This document shows positions 42,028 through 50,291 of a DNA stretch of 64,000 bases, piece after piece; within the stretch, counting starts at the first letter, position 1; every line of letters starts with the position of its first letter. Position numbers and translations under genes: made by a program. This DNA is from an uncultured Eubacteriales bacterium (GTDB lineage Bacteria; Bacillota; Clostridia; Christensenellales; CAG-138): contig CADBYI010000001.1 in the NCBI GenBank assembly GCA_902798825.1, forward strand, positions 19,999 to 83,998. Direction: 5' to 3'. The notes under the pieces were generated by a model. The model did not search any database. It worked only from the letters and a program-made list of their open reading frames with translations, and was not told where the DNA came from.

Positions 42028-42858
42028 TTAGTCCCCCAGGTCCTTCAGCAGGGACGCCGTCAGCTTGTCCAGCCAGGGCCCCTCATAGAGCTCGATGAGC
42101 CCCGCGTCCACGGCGGCGGTGAGCTTGGGCTGGATGGGGATGCGGGCGGTCTCGGGGATGTCGTTCTTCCGGGCAACCTCCTCCAGATGGCTTTCGCCGA
42201 AGAGGTAGTGCCTCTTGCCGCAGTCGGGGCACTCAAAGTAGCTGAGGTTCTCCACGATGCCCACGATGGGCACGTTGAGCAGCCCGGCCATCTTCACGGC
42301 CTTCTCCACGATCATGCCCACCAGCTCCTGGGGGGAGGTGACCACCACGATCCCGTCCACGGGGATGGACTGCATGACGGTCAGGGGCACGTCGCCGGTG
42401 CCCGGGGGCATGTCCACGTACAGCACGTCCACGTCCTTCCAGACCACGTCGGTCCAGAACTGCTTCACGGTCCCGGCGATGACGGGGCCCCGCCACACCA
42501 CGGGAGAGGTCTCGTCCGGGAGCAGCAGATTGATGCTCATCATCTGGATGCCGGTCTTGCTCTCGGAGGAGAACAGGGCGTCCTCGGTGCCCGTGGCCTT
42601 GTCATGGATGCCGAAGGCCTGGGGGATGGAGGGGCCGGTCACGTCCGCGTCCAAAATGGCGGCCCGGTAGCCCGCCCGCTGGGTGTTCACGGCCAGCAGG
42701 GAGGTCACCAAGGACTTGCCCACGCCGCCCTTGCCGCTCAAAACGGCGATGACCTTCTTCACCTTGGACAAAGGATGGGGCTGTTCGATAAAGCTCCTGG
42801 GATCGCGGCTGTCGCAGTTGGCGGAGCAGCTGCTGCAATCATGGTTGCATTCTTCCAT
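42028..42858 (-). CDS. Mrp/NBP35 family iron-sulfur cluster carrier ATPase
   Basis: A 276-residue P-loop protein. The N-terminus has a cysteine cluster (CNHDCSSCSANC) as in NBP35/ApbC-like proteins, then the deviant Walker A GKGGVGKS, switch motif DADVTGPSIPQAFG, and DMPPGTGD. C-terminal CPDC supplies the cluster-bridging cysteines at the dimer interface. It should assemble or transfer Fe-S clusters in the cytoplasm. The start at 42858 matches the Cys-rich N-terminus and has AAAGGGAAC upstream. It lies 32 bases after the sirtuin gene, same direction. Confidence 0.93.
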   Translation of the reverse strand: MEECNHDCSSCSANCDSRDPRSFIEQPHPLSKVKKVIAVLSGKGGVGKSLVTSLLAVNTQRAGYRAAILDADVTGPSIPQAFGIHDKATGTEDALFSSESKTGIQMMSINLLLPDETSPVVWRGPVIAGTVKQFWTDVVWKDVDVLYVDMPPGTGDVPLTVMQSIPVDGIVVVTSPQELVGMIVEKAVKMAGLLNVPIVGIVENLSYFECPDCGKRHYLFGESHLEEVARKNDIPETARIPIQPKLTAAVDAGLIELYEGPWLDKLTASLLKDLGD

Positions 42859-42890
42859 TTGTTCGTTCCCTTTCGTCAAATCGCTTCGTT

Positions 42891-43619
42891 CTATTGATCT
42901 TCCTCTAACAGGAAGGACAACGCTTCGCCGATCTTCTCGTGGACGCAGAGGGTAGCGTCGGAATCCCGATCCGTCCGGCTCAGATTGATGAGCACCAGCT
43001 CCTTGCCCGAGAAGTAGTCGATGAGCCCCGCCGCCGGGTACACCACCAAAGAGGTGCCCCCCACGATCAGGGTGTCCGCCCGCTGGATGTGGGTCACGGC
43101 GGAGATCAGGGTCTTGGTTTCCAGCCCTTCGCCGTAGAGGACCACGTCCGGCTTGATGATCCCGCCGCAGGAGCAGGTGGGCACGCCCTCGCTTTGCTGG
43201 ATATACTCCATGGGGTAGAACTTCCGGCACTTGGTGCAGTAGTTCCGATGGACGCTGCCGTGGAGCTCCAGCACGTTCTGGCTGCCCGCCGCCTGATGGA
43301 GCCCGTCGATGTTCTGGGTGATGACGGCGGTGAGCTTCCCCTCCTTTTCCAGCTTGGCCAGGGCCCTGTGGGCCTTGTTGGGCCTTGCCTCCGGGTACAG
43401 CAGGAACTTCCTATAATAATCATAGAAGACGTCCGTGTGCTGCCAGAAGAAGTCGTGGCTCAACAGCACCTCCGGGGAATGGCCGTAGGCGGTCTGGGCC
43501 TTGTATATGCCGTCCGCGCTGCGAAAGTCGGGGATGCCGCTTTCCGTGGACAGGCCCGCCCCGCCCAAAAAGGCGATGCGGCGGCTGTTATCGATGACCT
43601 GTTTCAATTGCTCGTTCAT
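42891..43619 (-). CDS. cobB: NAD-dependent protein deacylase (sirtuin)
   Basis: A 242-residue sirtuin that removes acyl groups from lysine using NAD. Motifs: GGAGLSTESGIPDFRSADG, TQNIDGLHQAAGS, catalytic His in LELHGSVH, zinc cysteines CTKC and CSCGG, and VGGTSLVVYPAA. Length is that of small bacterial class U/III enzymes. There is no ribosome binding site; a consensus promoter ends six bases before ATG 43619, indicating a leaderless transcript. Confidence 0.94.
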   Translation of the reverse strand: MNEQLKQVIDNSRRIAFLGGAGLSTESGIPDFRSADGIYKAQTAYGHSPEVLLSHDFFWQHTDVFYDYYRKFLLYPEARPNKAHRALAKLEKEGKLTAVITQNIDGLHQAAGSQNVLELHGSVHRNYCTKCRKFYPMEYIQQSEGVPTCSCGGIIKPDVVLYGEGLETKTLISAVTHIQRADTLIVGGTSLVVYPAAGLIDYFSGKELVLINLSRTDRDSDATLCVHEKIGEALSFLLEEDQ

Positions 43620-43625
43620 AGGGGC

Positions 43626-43654
43626 AGTATACCATATCCCGATGGACGGGTCAA
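43626..43654 (-). promoter_or_regulatory. Sirtuin promoter, leaderless arrangement
   Basis: TTGACC, 17-base spacer, TATACT on the minus strand; only six bases separate the -10 from the ATG, so transcription should start at or next to the start codon. Confidence 0.75.
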
Positions 43655-43660
43655 CGGCTC

Positions 43661-43689
43661 TTTACCGAGAGACGGATATGGGGTATACT
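43661..43689 (+). promoter_or_regulatory. comEC promoter, leaderless or near-leaderless arrangement
   Basis: TTTACC, 17-base spacer, TATACT (43684-43689), eight bases before ATG 43698. It stands back to back with the sirtuin promoter; only six bases separate the two -35 boxes. Confidence 0.65.
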
Positions 43690-43697
43690 GGTCCCAT

Positions 43698-45164
43698 ATG
43701 GAAGAGCTTTTGACGCAGCGCAAGTATTTCAACGAGCGGCCCATGCTCTGGGGCATCCCGGGCGCCCTTGTGGGAGCCCTTCTGGCGCTGCGCCTGGGCG
43801 GAGGCCTGCTGCTTATTATGGGCCTTGCCGCCATAGCGCTGGGCGTGTTGCTGCTGGTTCGGGGCAAGGCCGTCTATGCCCTGCCCCTGTTCCTGGGACT
43901 GCTGCTCCTTCGCGGCGGGCTGCTGCCCTATGCCCAGGTGACCCCGGGCGAATATATGGTCACGGGCACCGTCGTGGACGAGCCGGAGCGGACCCGGGGG
44001 CAGACCGTCGTGGCCCTGTCCCGGGTGCGGCTGGACGGCCAGCGGGTGCCCGGCATTTTGGAGCTCACGGTCCCGTATGAGGGGGAGATAGTCTACGGGG
44101 ACGCCCTGTCCCTTTCCGCCCGGGTGGAGGAAGACCGCCGAGGCGGGGTCCGCTCCCTCCAGACCGTGCTCTATACGGCCCAGGCCACGGGCCCCGTCAC
44201 CGTCCGCCAGGGCCGCTCGGGCGGGCTGTACGGCCTGGCCCTCCGGTGGCGAAGGGGGCTTGAGGCGGCGGCGGACGCCCTGTTCGTTGAGGATGCCGGC
44301 ATCGCCAAGGGGATGCTGTTCGGGGATAGAGACGACGTCCATTATCTCACCTTCCTGGCCTATCGCAGAAGCGGCATGCTCCATCTGCTCACCGTGTCCG
44401 GCCTGCATCTGGGCGTGGTCTGCGGGGCGGTGCTGAACCTGATCCGGGGCCGTCGCCGGTGGCTCCGCTTCCTCCTTTCGGCCCTGGTTTTGGGCCTGTT
44501 CTGCCTGCTGACGGGACTTTCGCCCTCCTCCGTCCGGGCGGCGGTCATGCTGCTGGTGGTCCGCCTGTCCCGGCTGCTGGATCGGCAGGACGATCCGATC
44601 AGCGACATCGGCTGCGCGTGGACCCTTTTGCTGCTGGTGGACCCGGCCTTTCTCACCGCCCCGGGCTTTCGCTTGAGCTTCGGGGCCGTCTGGGCCCTTT
44701 GCTGCCTGTCACCCACCCTGACAGAGCTGATCCACGGTCGGCCGGATGGCCTGGGGGGACTGCTGGCGGGGGCCGTCGCCGTGTTCCTGGGCACCCTGCC
44801 GCTCATGAGCGTCACCGGCGGCCAGGTCTCCTGGGTGGGGATGATCCTGTCACTGCTGGTGCTGCCCGTGGCGCCTCTGTTTTTGATCCCCGGGTGGCTG
44901 GCCGTGCTCCTGTATCCCCTGCTCCCGGGCCTGGGGCGGATCCTGGCCCTGGTGCCCCGGGGGGTGCTGTACTATCTCGACTCCCTGGCGGCGCTGGTGC
45001 CGGTGGAGGGCTCCGTTTTGCCCCCCTGCGGCGGAGTCGCCCTGGTCCTTTGGTTCGCCGGGATGCTGTTCATCTCGCCCTATTTCCTGCCCAATCGGGA
45101 TCGGCCCGCCTATCTGGGCTGGGGGCTCATGGGGGCCGCCGCCCTGGTCTGGTTTTTATTGTAG
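43698..45164 (+). CDS. ComEC/Rec2-family competence protein lacking the MBL domain
   Basis: A 488-residue polytopic protein with the competence channel core: GDRDDVHYLTFLAYRRSGMLHLLTVSGLHLGVV, LTGLSPSSVRAAVML and PGFRLSFGAVWAL. An N-terminal DUF4131-like region (two helices then a beta domain, about 15-190) is present. Canonical ComEC is about 750 residues with a C-terminal metallo-beta-lactamase nuclease domain; here the protein stops after the last helices, so it would carry single-stranded DNA without its own nuclease, or have another role. No Shine-Dalgarno sequence is seen. Confidence 0.87.
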   Translation: MEELLTQRKYFNERPMLWGIPGALVGALLALRLGGGLLLIMGLAAIALGVLLLVRGKAVYALPLFLGLLLLRGGLLPYAQVTPGEYMVTGTVVDEPERTRGQTVVALSRVRLDGQRVPGILELTVPYEGEIVYGDALSLSARVEEDRRGGVRSLQTVLYTAQATGPVTVRQGRSGGLYGLALRWRRGLEAAADALFVEDAGIAKGMLFGDRDDVHYLTFLAYRRSGMLHLLTVSGLHLGVVCGAVLNLIRGRRRWLRFLLSALVLGLFCLLTGLSPSSVRAAVMLLVVRLSRLLDRQDDPISDIGCAWTLLLLVDPAFLTAPGFRLSFGAVWALCCLSPTLTELIHGRPDGLGGLLAGAVAVFLGTLPLMSVTGGQVSWVGMILSLLVLPVAPLFLIPGWLAVLLYPLLPGLGRILALVPRGVLYYLDSLAALVPVEGSVLPPCGGVALVLWFAGMLFISPYFLPNRDRPAYLGWGLMGAAALVWFLL

Positions 45165-45180
45165 TATCTGGAGGTGCGCA

Positions 45181-46137
45181 TTGTTCTATACCCAATACGA
45201 CAGCCCCGTGGGGCCCCTGACCCTTGCCTCCGACGGGACCGCCCTTGTGGCCCTTTCCTTCGGCCCCTGCCGGGAATCCAGGGCGGCGCTGCCCCTGTTC
45301 GACGAGGCCTTTGCCTGGCTAGACGCCTACTTCTCCGGCCGGGACCCGGGCCCTACGCCGCCCCTTGAACCGGTGGGCACGGCCTTTCAGCGGCGGGTGT
45401 GGCAGGCCCTGGGGACCGTCCCCTTCGGCAAAACCGCAAGCTACGGGCAGATCGCCCGGGCCGTGGGCTGCGGCTCCCCCCGGGCCGTGGGCCAGGCGAT
45501 CCACAACAACCCCATCGTCCTCATGATCCCCTGCCATAGGATCATCGGCGCCGACGGGAGCCTGACGGGGTTTGCCGGTGGACTGGATGTAAAGCGGCGG
45601 CTGCTGGTCCTGGAGGAAAGCGGCATGGGGCTGCTGTTCACCATGGACGCCCAAAACTATGGGGCGGGCGGCCGGGCCTTCTCCCGGCCCTCGGCCCGGG
45701 CCATCGTCATCGAAAACGGCCGGGTGGCCATGGTCTACAGCCAAAAGTACGGCCACTATAAGTTCCCCGGCGGCGGCATCGAAAGGGGCGAGAGCCGGGA
45801 AGCGGCCCTCCTGCGGGAGGCCAGGGAGGAGGCGGGACTGGTTCTGGACCCTGCCAGCATCCGGCCCTACGGCTTCGTCCACCGGATCGAGAAGGGGGAC
45901 AGGGAGCCCCTCTTCCTTCAGGACAATTTCTACTATCTGGCGTCGGCTTCGGCCGTCGTGCCCCAGGAGCTGGACGGCTACGAGGCGGCGGAGGGCTACA
46001 CCCTGCGCTGGGTGACGCCCGGGGAGGCCATCGAACAGAACAAGTCCCTGACCAACGGCTACAAGCGAAAAACCCACACCGAGCTCCTGCGGGAGGCCAT
46101 GGTCCTGGAGCGGCTGCAGGCTGAGGGATTGGTATAG
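45181..46137 (+). CDS. Methylated-DNA cysteine methyltransferase - Nudix hydrolase fusion
   Basis: A 318-residue fusion starting at TTG 45181 after CTGGAGGTG. Residues 1-155 are an Ogt/MGMT domain: FQRRVWQAL, PFGKTASYGQIA, GQAIHNNP and the acceptor PCHR with Cys118, then GFAGGLDVKRRLL. Without a stop the chain continues into a complete Nudix domain (about 158-318) with box GGIERGESREAALLREAREEAG. One domain repairs O6-alkylguanine in DNA by suicide transfer; the other probably clears a damaged or excess nucleotide. It is 16 bases after comEC and ends at a bidirectional terminator. Confidence 0.9.
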   Translation: MFYTQYDSPVGPLTLASDGTALVALSFGPCRESRAALPLFDEAFAWLDAYFSGRDPGPTPPLEPVGTAFQRRVWQALGTVPFGKTASYGQIARAVGCGSPRAVGQAIHNNPIVLMIPCHRIIGADGSLTGFAGGLDVKRRLLVLEESGMGLLFTMDAQNYGAGGRAFSRPSARAIVIENGRVAMVYSQKYGHYKFPGGGIERGESREAALLREAREEAGLVLDPASIRPYGFVHRIEKGDREPLFLQDNFYYLASASAVVPQELDGYEAAEGYTLRWVTPGEAIEQNKSLTNGYKRKTHTELLREAMVLERLQAEGLV

Positions 46138-46138
46138 A

Positions 46139-46172
46139 AAAAGCGCCGACTCACAGCGGAGTCGGCGCTTTT
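46139..46172. terminator. Bidirectional terminator between convergent genes
   Basis: A 14-bp stem AAAAGCGCCGACTC / GAGTCGGCGCTTTT with a 6-base loop serves the fusion gene (plus) and metQ (minus), whose stops are at 46137 and 46186. Confidence 0.93.
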
Positions 46173-46185
46173 ATGGACGGTCAGC

Positions 46186-46998
46186 TTAGAAGATGGGGAC
46201 CACGGCGCCCTGATAGGTGCTGTTGATGAAGTCCTTGACCTCCTGGCTGGTGAGGGCCTTGAGGAGGGCCTGAACGGCGTCCTTCTTCTCGTTCCCCTCC
46301 TTGACGCAGAGGACGTTGGCGTAGGTCTGGGCGCCGGAGCCGGAGGCGTCCTCCACGGCCAGGGCGTCGGTGCCGGCGTTCAGGCCGGCCTGGAGGGCGT
46401 AGTTGCCGTTGATGACGCCGAAGTCAAGGTCGGAGAGGGCCTTGGAGATCTGGGCGGCCTCCATCTCGATGATCTCGATGTTCTTGGGGTTCTCGGCCAC
46501 GTCCAGCACGGTGGCGTTGGAGGAGGCGTCGATGCCGTCCTTCAGCTTGATGATGCCCTCCTGCTGCAGCAGGAGCAGGGCCCGGGTCTCGTTGCTGCCG
46601 TCGTTGGGCACGCCGATCTTGGCGCCATCGGGCAGGTCAGAAAGGGCCTTCACCTTCCCGGCGTAGATGCCGAAGGGCTCATAGTGGATGGCGCCAACGG
46701 ACACGATGTGGGTCTTGTTCTCGGCGTTGAAGGTGTTCAGGTAGGGGGTGTGCTGGAAGTAGTTGGCGTCCAGGCTCCCGTCCTCCACGGCGGTGTTGGG
46801 CTGGACGTAGTCGGTGTATTCTACCACCTCAAGGGTGATGCCTTCCTTCTCCAGGAGCTTGGCGGCCTCCCGCAGGATCTCCGCATGGGGGGTGATGCTG
46901 GCGCCCACCTTGATGGACTTCGCTTCGGCCTTCTTGGCGCAGGCCACGAAGGAGAGGATGAGAACGAGGGACAGAATGATGGCGATGGTTTTTTTCAT
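46186..46998 (-). CDS. metQ: Methionine ABC transporter substrate-binding lipoprotein MetQ
   Basis: A 270-residue NlpA/MetQ lipoprotein: signal peptide with lipobox SFVAC (Cys20), then KVGASITPHAEIL, YTDYVQPN, LDANYFQHTPYLN, KIGVPNDGSNETRALLLLQ and FGVINGNYALQAGLN, all diagnostic. It captures methionine outside the cell for MetN/MetI. AAGGAG lies upstream of ATG 46998. It is the last gene of a T-box-controlled operon. Confidence 0.95.
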   Translation of the reverse strand: MKKTIAIILSLVLILSFVACAKKAEAKSIKVGASITPHAEILREAAKLLEKEGITLEVVEYTDYVQPNTAVEDGSLDANYFQHTPYLNTFNAENKTHIVSVGAIHYEPFGIYAGKVKALSDLPDGAKIGVPNDGSNETRALLLLQQEGIIKLKDGIDASSNATVLDVAENPKNIEIIEMEAAQISKALSDLDFGVINGNYALQAGLNAGTDALAVEDASGSGAQTYANVLCVKEGNEKKDAVQALLKALTSQEVKDFINSTYQGAVVPIF

Positions 46999-47024
46999 GG
47001 TTGTATCTCCTTTATAATAATAGG

Positions 47025-47696
47025 TTAGTTTTGTTCCCGGACGCGTTTGTCGGATTTGTGGGCGATCCGGCTGCCCACTTCCTGAAATACCTGGACGATG
47101 AGCACCAGCAGGACGACCATGATGAGCATGACCTGGCTGTTGCTGCGGTAGTACCCGTAGTTGATGGCGATGGCCCCGAGACCGCCGCCGCCCACGATGC
47201 CCGCCATGGCCGAATAGCCAAGGATCGTGGTGATGGCGATGGCGCCGCCGGTGATCAGCGAGGGCTTCGCCTCCGGCAAAATCACCCGCAGGAGCACCTG
47301 GGCCGGGGAAGCGCCCATGGACAGGGCCGCCTCGATGACGCCCCGGTCCACCTCTCGGGCGGAAGATTCCACCATCCGGGCGATGAAGGGCGCCGCGGCG
47401 ATGGTCAGCGGCGACAGGGTGGCCTTCGAACCGATGGTGGTGCCCATGATGGCCCGGGTCACGGGCATGACCCACACCAGCAGAATGATGAAGGGCACCG
47501 ACCGAAGGAGGTTGATGACCACGCCCAGCACCCGGTTGAACACCGGCATGGGCCGAAGGCCCTGGGGGTCCGTGAGGATCAGCAATAGACCAAGGGGCAG
47601 GCCGATGGCGTAGGCCACCAGCGTAGACCCCAACGTCATATAGAGGGTCTCCCAAAATCCCTTCGCGATGAGGGAAAGCATTTCGGTCAACTGCAC
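47025..47696 (-). CDS. metI: Methionine ABC transporter permease MetI
   Basis: A 223-residue permease with five helices and the EAA loop EAALSMGASPAQVLLRVILPEA that contacts MetN. It starts with GTG at 47696, directly after the metN stop (TGAGTG), using AGGAGG inside metN. NLLRSVPFIILLVW and GYSAMAGIVGGGGLG are typical. Confidence 0.95.
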   Translation of the reverse strand: MQLTEMLSLIAKGFWETLYMTLGSTLVAYAIGLPLGLLLILTDPQGLRPMPVFNRVLGVVINLLRSVPFIILLVWVMPVTRAIMGTTIGSKATLSPLTIAAAPFIARMVESSAREVDRGVIEAALSMGASPAQVLLRVILPEAKPSLITGGAIAITTILGYSAMAGIVGGGGLGAIAINYGYYRSNSQVMLIMVVLLVLIVQVFQEVGSRIAHKSDKRVREQN

Positions 47697-48707
47697 TCAG
47701 ATCACCTCCTCAAAGGAGACCTCCGCCCGGCGAAGGAATCCAAACATTTTTTCTATGACGGCGTCGTCCTCCGGCAGCTGCAGGATCATCTGCCCGTAGA
47801 GGCGGCCGTTCAGGCTCCGGGTGTCGGCGAACACGATGCTGGCCGGGACCCCGGTGTCGAGGACCATCTCCGCCACCAGCGGCCGATCCGTCCGCTCCCG
47901 TCCGTCGAAGGTGATGCGCAGGAACCGACCTGCGCCGAAGGTGGCCCGATCGGGGCTCTGGCTGGAGGGGACGATGAGCTGGCGGGCCGCCCGGCTCTTG
48001 GGCTGGCGGAAGATCTCCTCCACGGTGCCCAGCTCCTCTACGTGATTGTCCGCCAGGATGGCCACCCGGTGGCAGATGGCCTCCACCACCTTCATCTCGT
48101 GGGTGATGACCACCACGGTTACGTTCAGTTCCCGGTTCAGCTCCTTTAAAAGGTCCAAAATGGACAGGGTGGTGGTGGGGTCCAAAGCCGAGGTGGCCTC
48201 GTCGCACAGCAGCACCTTGGGGTCCGTGGAGAGGGCCCGGGCGATGGCCACCCGCTGGCACTGACCGCCGGAGAGCTGGGCGGGATAGGCGTCCTTTTTC
48301 TCGGAAAGGCCCACCCGTTCGAGGAGCTTTTCCGCCTTCTGCCGGGCCTCCTTCCGGTTCACCCCGGCCAGCAGCAGGGGGAAGCACACGTTGTCCAGCA
48401 CGCTCTTCTGCTGCAGCAGGTTGAAGCCCTGGAAGATCATGCCGATGCTGCGCCGCTCCAGCCGAAGATCCTTTTCGGAAAGCTGCGTCAGCTCCTTCCC
48501 GTTCACCGTGACCGTGCCCGCTGTGGGCTTCTCCAGCAGGTTGATACACCGCACCAGGGTGCTCTTGCCCGCGCCGGAGAGGCCGATGACGCCGAAGATC
48601 TCCCCCTCGTATATGGTCAAATCCACGTCCTTCAGGGCGGTGACGGCGGTGTCCCCCGTGCCGAAGGTCTTGGTGATGCCCTTCAATTCGATGATCGGCT
48701 TTGCCAT
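47697..48707 (-). CDS. metN: Methionine ABC transporter ATP-binding protein MetN
   Basis: A 336-residue ATPase with Walker A GLSGAGKST, Q-loop FQGFNLL, signature QLSGGQCQR, Walker B VLLCDEATSALDP and a C-terminal NIL regulatory domain (about 255-336), which in the family binds methionine and gives trans-inhibition. The start at 48707 (MAKPIIELKG) is preferred over an upstream in-frame GTG-like extension. Transcription depends on the T-box leader upstream. Confidence 0.94.
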   Translation of the reverse strand: MAKPIIELKGITKTFGTGDTAVTALKDVDLTIYEGEIFGVIGLSGAGKSTLVRCINLLEKPTAGTVTVNGKELTQLSEKDLRLERRSIGMIFQGFNLLQQKSVLDNVCFPLLLAGVNRKEARQKAEKLLERVGLSEKKDAYPAQLSGGQCQRVAIARALSTDPKVLLCDEATSALDPTTTLSILDLLKELNRELNVTVVVITHEMKVVEAICHRVAILADNHVEELGTVEEIFRQPKSRAARQLIVPSSQSPDRATFGAGRFLRITFDGRERTDRPLVAEMVLDTGVPASIVFADTRSLNGRLYGQMILQLPEDDAVIEKMFGFLRRAEVSFEEVI

Positions 48708-48752
48708 GCCTCTGTCTTCGTTCCCTTCCTCTGTTTCAGCGGCCGTCCCAAC

Positions 48753-49020
48753 AAAAAAGCCCCTGACCAACTATTCCGTCAGGGGCGATAATATACCGCG
48801 GTACCACCTTGATTTCGCGCCTGCCTCACGACAGGACGCCTCATAGAGTGCCAACACACTCCTGCGCGATGACGGGCGCACCCGTCGCAAACTACATTTC
48901 GCCTGCGCGGCTCCGGGACCATGTTCTCCGATCCATCCGCACCCCGCTTCCACCTGCCGGGGCTCTCTTGGCCGTACCTGACCGGATACTCTTCCCTTCA
49001 CAGCCTTTCTGTATGGGATT
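48753..49020 (-). ncRNA. T-box riboswitch (probably methionine-responsive)
   Basis: The minus strand contains the T-box TGGTACCGCGG (48806-48796) preceded by AAGG and followed by a terminator GCCCCTGAC / GTCAGGGGC with six T (48786-48753). Upstream, a long Stem I region includes AGGGAAGAGTA and GAACATGG; the ATG at 48922-48920 is a plausible Met specifier. Uncharged tRNA-Met would favour the antiterminator and turn on metNIQ. The specifier assignment is inference from position and the downstream genes. Confidence 0.93.
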
Positions 49021-49026
49021 GGGTGC

Positions 49027-49055
49027 AGTTTACTCCAAATCTAACCGTTTGTCAA
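49027..49055 (-). promoter_or_regulatory. Promoter of the T-box metNIQ transcript
   Basis: Perfect TTGACA, 17-base spacer, TAAACT on the minus strand. Confidence 0.88.
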
Positions 49056-49094
49056 GCGGAAAATATACAATTTTTCGTCGGAAGGGAGTGACCA

Positions 49095-49123
49095 TTGCAA
49101 TTCGCCGCCGGGTGGGGTAAACT
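49095..49123 (+). promoter_or_regulatory. Promoter of the alpha/beta hydrolase gene
   Basis: TTGCAA, 17-base spacer, TAAACT, 31 bases before ATG 49154. It is divergent from the metNIQ promoter. Confidence 0.8.
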
Positions 49124-49153
49124 GTTGAAAACGGAGTTGGGGGGCGAAGGCCC

Positions 49154-49894
49154 ATGCGATACAGAGAGTTCGGCCCGAACGGGGGCAAAGCAGTGGTGCT
49201 GCTCCACGGCGGCGGCCTTTCCTGGTGGAATCACAGGGCGGCGGCGGAGGAGCTGGCGGGTGACTGTCATGTGGTGCTGCCCATCCTGGACGGCCACGGC
49301 GGGAGCGATCGGCCCTTCACCTCCATCGAGGACAACGCCAGGGAGATTTTGTACTGGATGGATGAGCGCCTGGGCGGCCGGGTGGCCCTGCTGGGGGGCC
49401 TGTCCCTGGGGGCCCAGGTGGCGGTGGAGATGCTCCATCAGCGGCCGGACCTTTGCGACGCAGCCCTGGTGGAAAGCGCCGCCCTTATCCCGGACCGGCT
49501 CACCCATGCCCTGGTGGGGCCCGCCTTCGGCAGCAGCTATGGTCTCATCCGCCGCCGTTGGTTTTCCAAGCTCCAGTTCCGGTCCCTCCATATGGACCCG
49601 GCCCTGTTCGAGGACTACTATGGGGACACCTGCGCTTTGGAGAAGCGGGACATGATCGCCTTTCTCCGGGCCAGCGCCGCCTATGCCCTGCCGGATTTGT
49701 CCGCGGTGACGGCCCGGGTGGCCGTCTATGTGGGGGAGAAGGAGAACGGCCGGATGCAGCGATCCGCCCGCCGGCTCACGGCGGCCCTGCCCCGGGCGAC
49801 CCTCCACACCCTGCCCGGCCTCCATCACGGGGAATTCTCCCTGAACCACGGGCTGGAGTACGCCCGGGCGGTCCGGGCGCTTTTGGAGAACTGA
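49154..49894 (+). CDS. Alpha/beta hydrolase
   Basis: A 246-residue serine hydrolase fold: oxyanion motif LLHGGGLSWW, PILDGHGGSD, nucleophile elbow GGLSLGAQVAVEM (Ser at about 77), and likely catalytic His near the end in LPGLHHGEFS. It resembles small esterase/haloperoxidase-like proteins and its substrate is unknown. A GGGGGGCGAAGG stretch precedes the ATG. It is followed 10 bases later by the NusG-II gene. Confidence 0.9.
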   Translation: MRYREFGPNGGKAVVLLHGGGLSWWNHRAAAEELAGDCHVVLPILDGHGGSDRPFTSIEDNAREILYWMDERLGGRVALLGGLSLGAQVAVEMLHQRPDLCDAALVESAALIPDRLTHALVGPAFGSSYGLIRRRWFSKLQFRSLHMDPALFEDYYGDTCALEKRDMIAFLRASAAYALPDLSAVTARVAVYVGEKENGRMQRSARRLTAALPRATLHTLPGLHHGEFSLNHGLEYARAVRALLEN

Positions 49895-49904
49895 AAAACG
49901 ATCG

Positions 49905-50291
49905 ATGGAACGAACGAATAGAAACCGAAGACGGCGAAACGACCTCCTCCTCTTGATAGGCTGCCTGTTGGCGGCTTTGCTTCTGGGGGGGCTGTGGCTG
50001 CTTCTGCGGCGGGCCGGAGGGGTCGTGATCGTGGAGCAGAACGGCCGGGAGACGGCCCGCTATGCCCTTTCGGAGGATCGAACCGTGCGGATCGAGGGGG
50101 CGGCGGGCTATAACCTTCTGGTCATCGAAAACGGAGAAGCATGGATCATGGAGGCCGACTGCCCCAACCGTCTCTGCGTGCAGACGGGGAGGATACGCTA
50201 TGGGGGCCAAAGCATCGTGTGCCTGCCCCACAGGCTGGCGGTGCGGATCGCGGGAGGGGCGTCCGGCTTGGACGCTGTGACCGGCGGATGA
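49905..50291 (+). CDS. NusG domain II-containing membrane-anchored protein
   Basis: A 128-residue protein with a basic N-terminus, one helix (about 14-35) and an outward beta domain of the NusG_II type. The family pattern GYNLLVIENGEAWIMEADCPNRLCVQTG.I...Q.IVCLPHRL is complete, including three cysteines. It is usually next to the Gx transporter gene, as here (4-base overlap), sometimes near flavin-transfer or electron-transfer genes, so an envelope redox role is possible. Confidence 0.9.
   Translation: MERTNRNRRRRNDLLLLIGCLLAALLLGGLWLLLRRAGGVVIVEQNGRETARYALSEDRTVRIEGAAGYNLLVIENGEAWIMEADCPNRLCVQTGRIRYGGQSIVCLPHRLAVRIAGGASGLDAVTGG

Noticed and set aside
48771..49001. Minus-strand short frame inside the metN leader
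   Set aside because: It lies within the T-box structure, which fully explains the conservation pattern.
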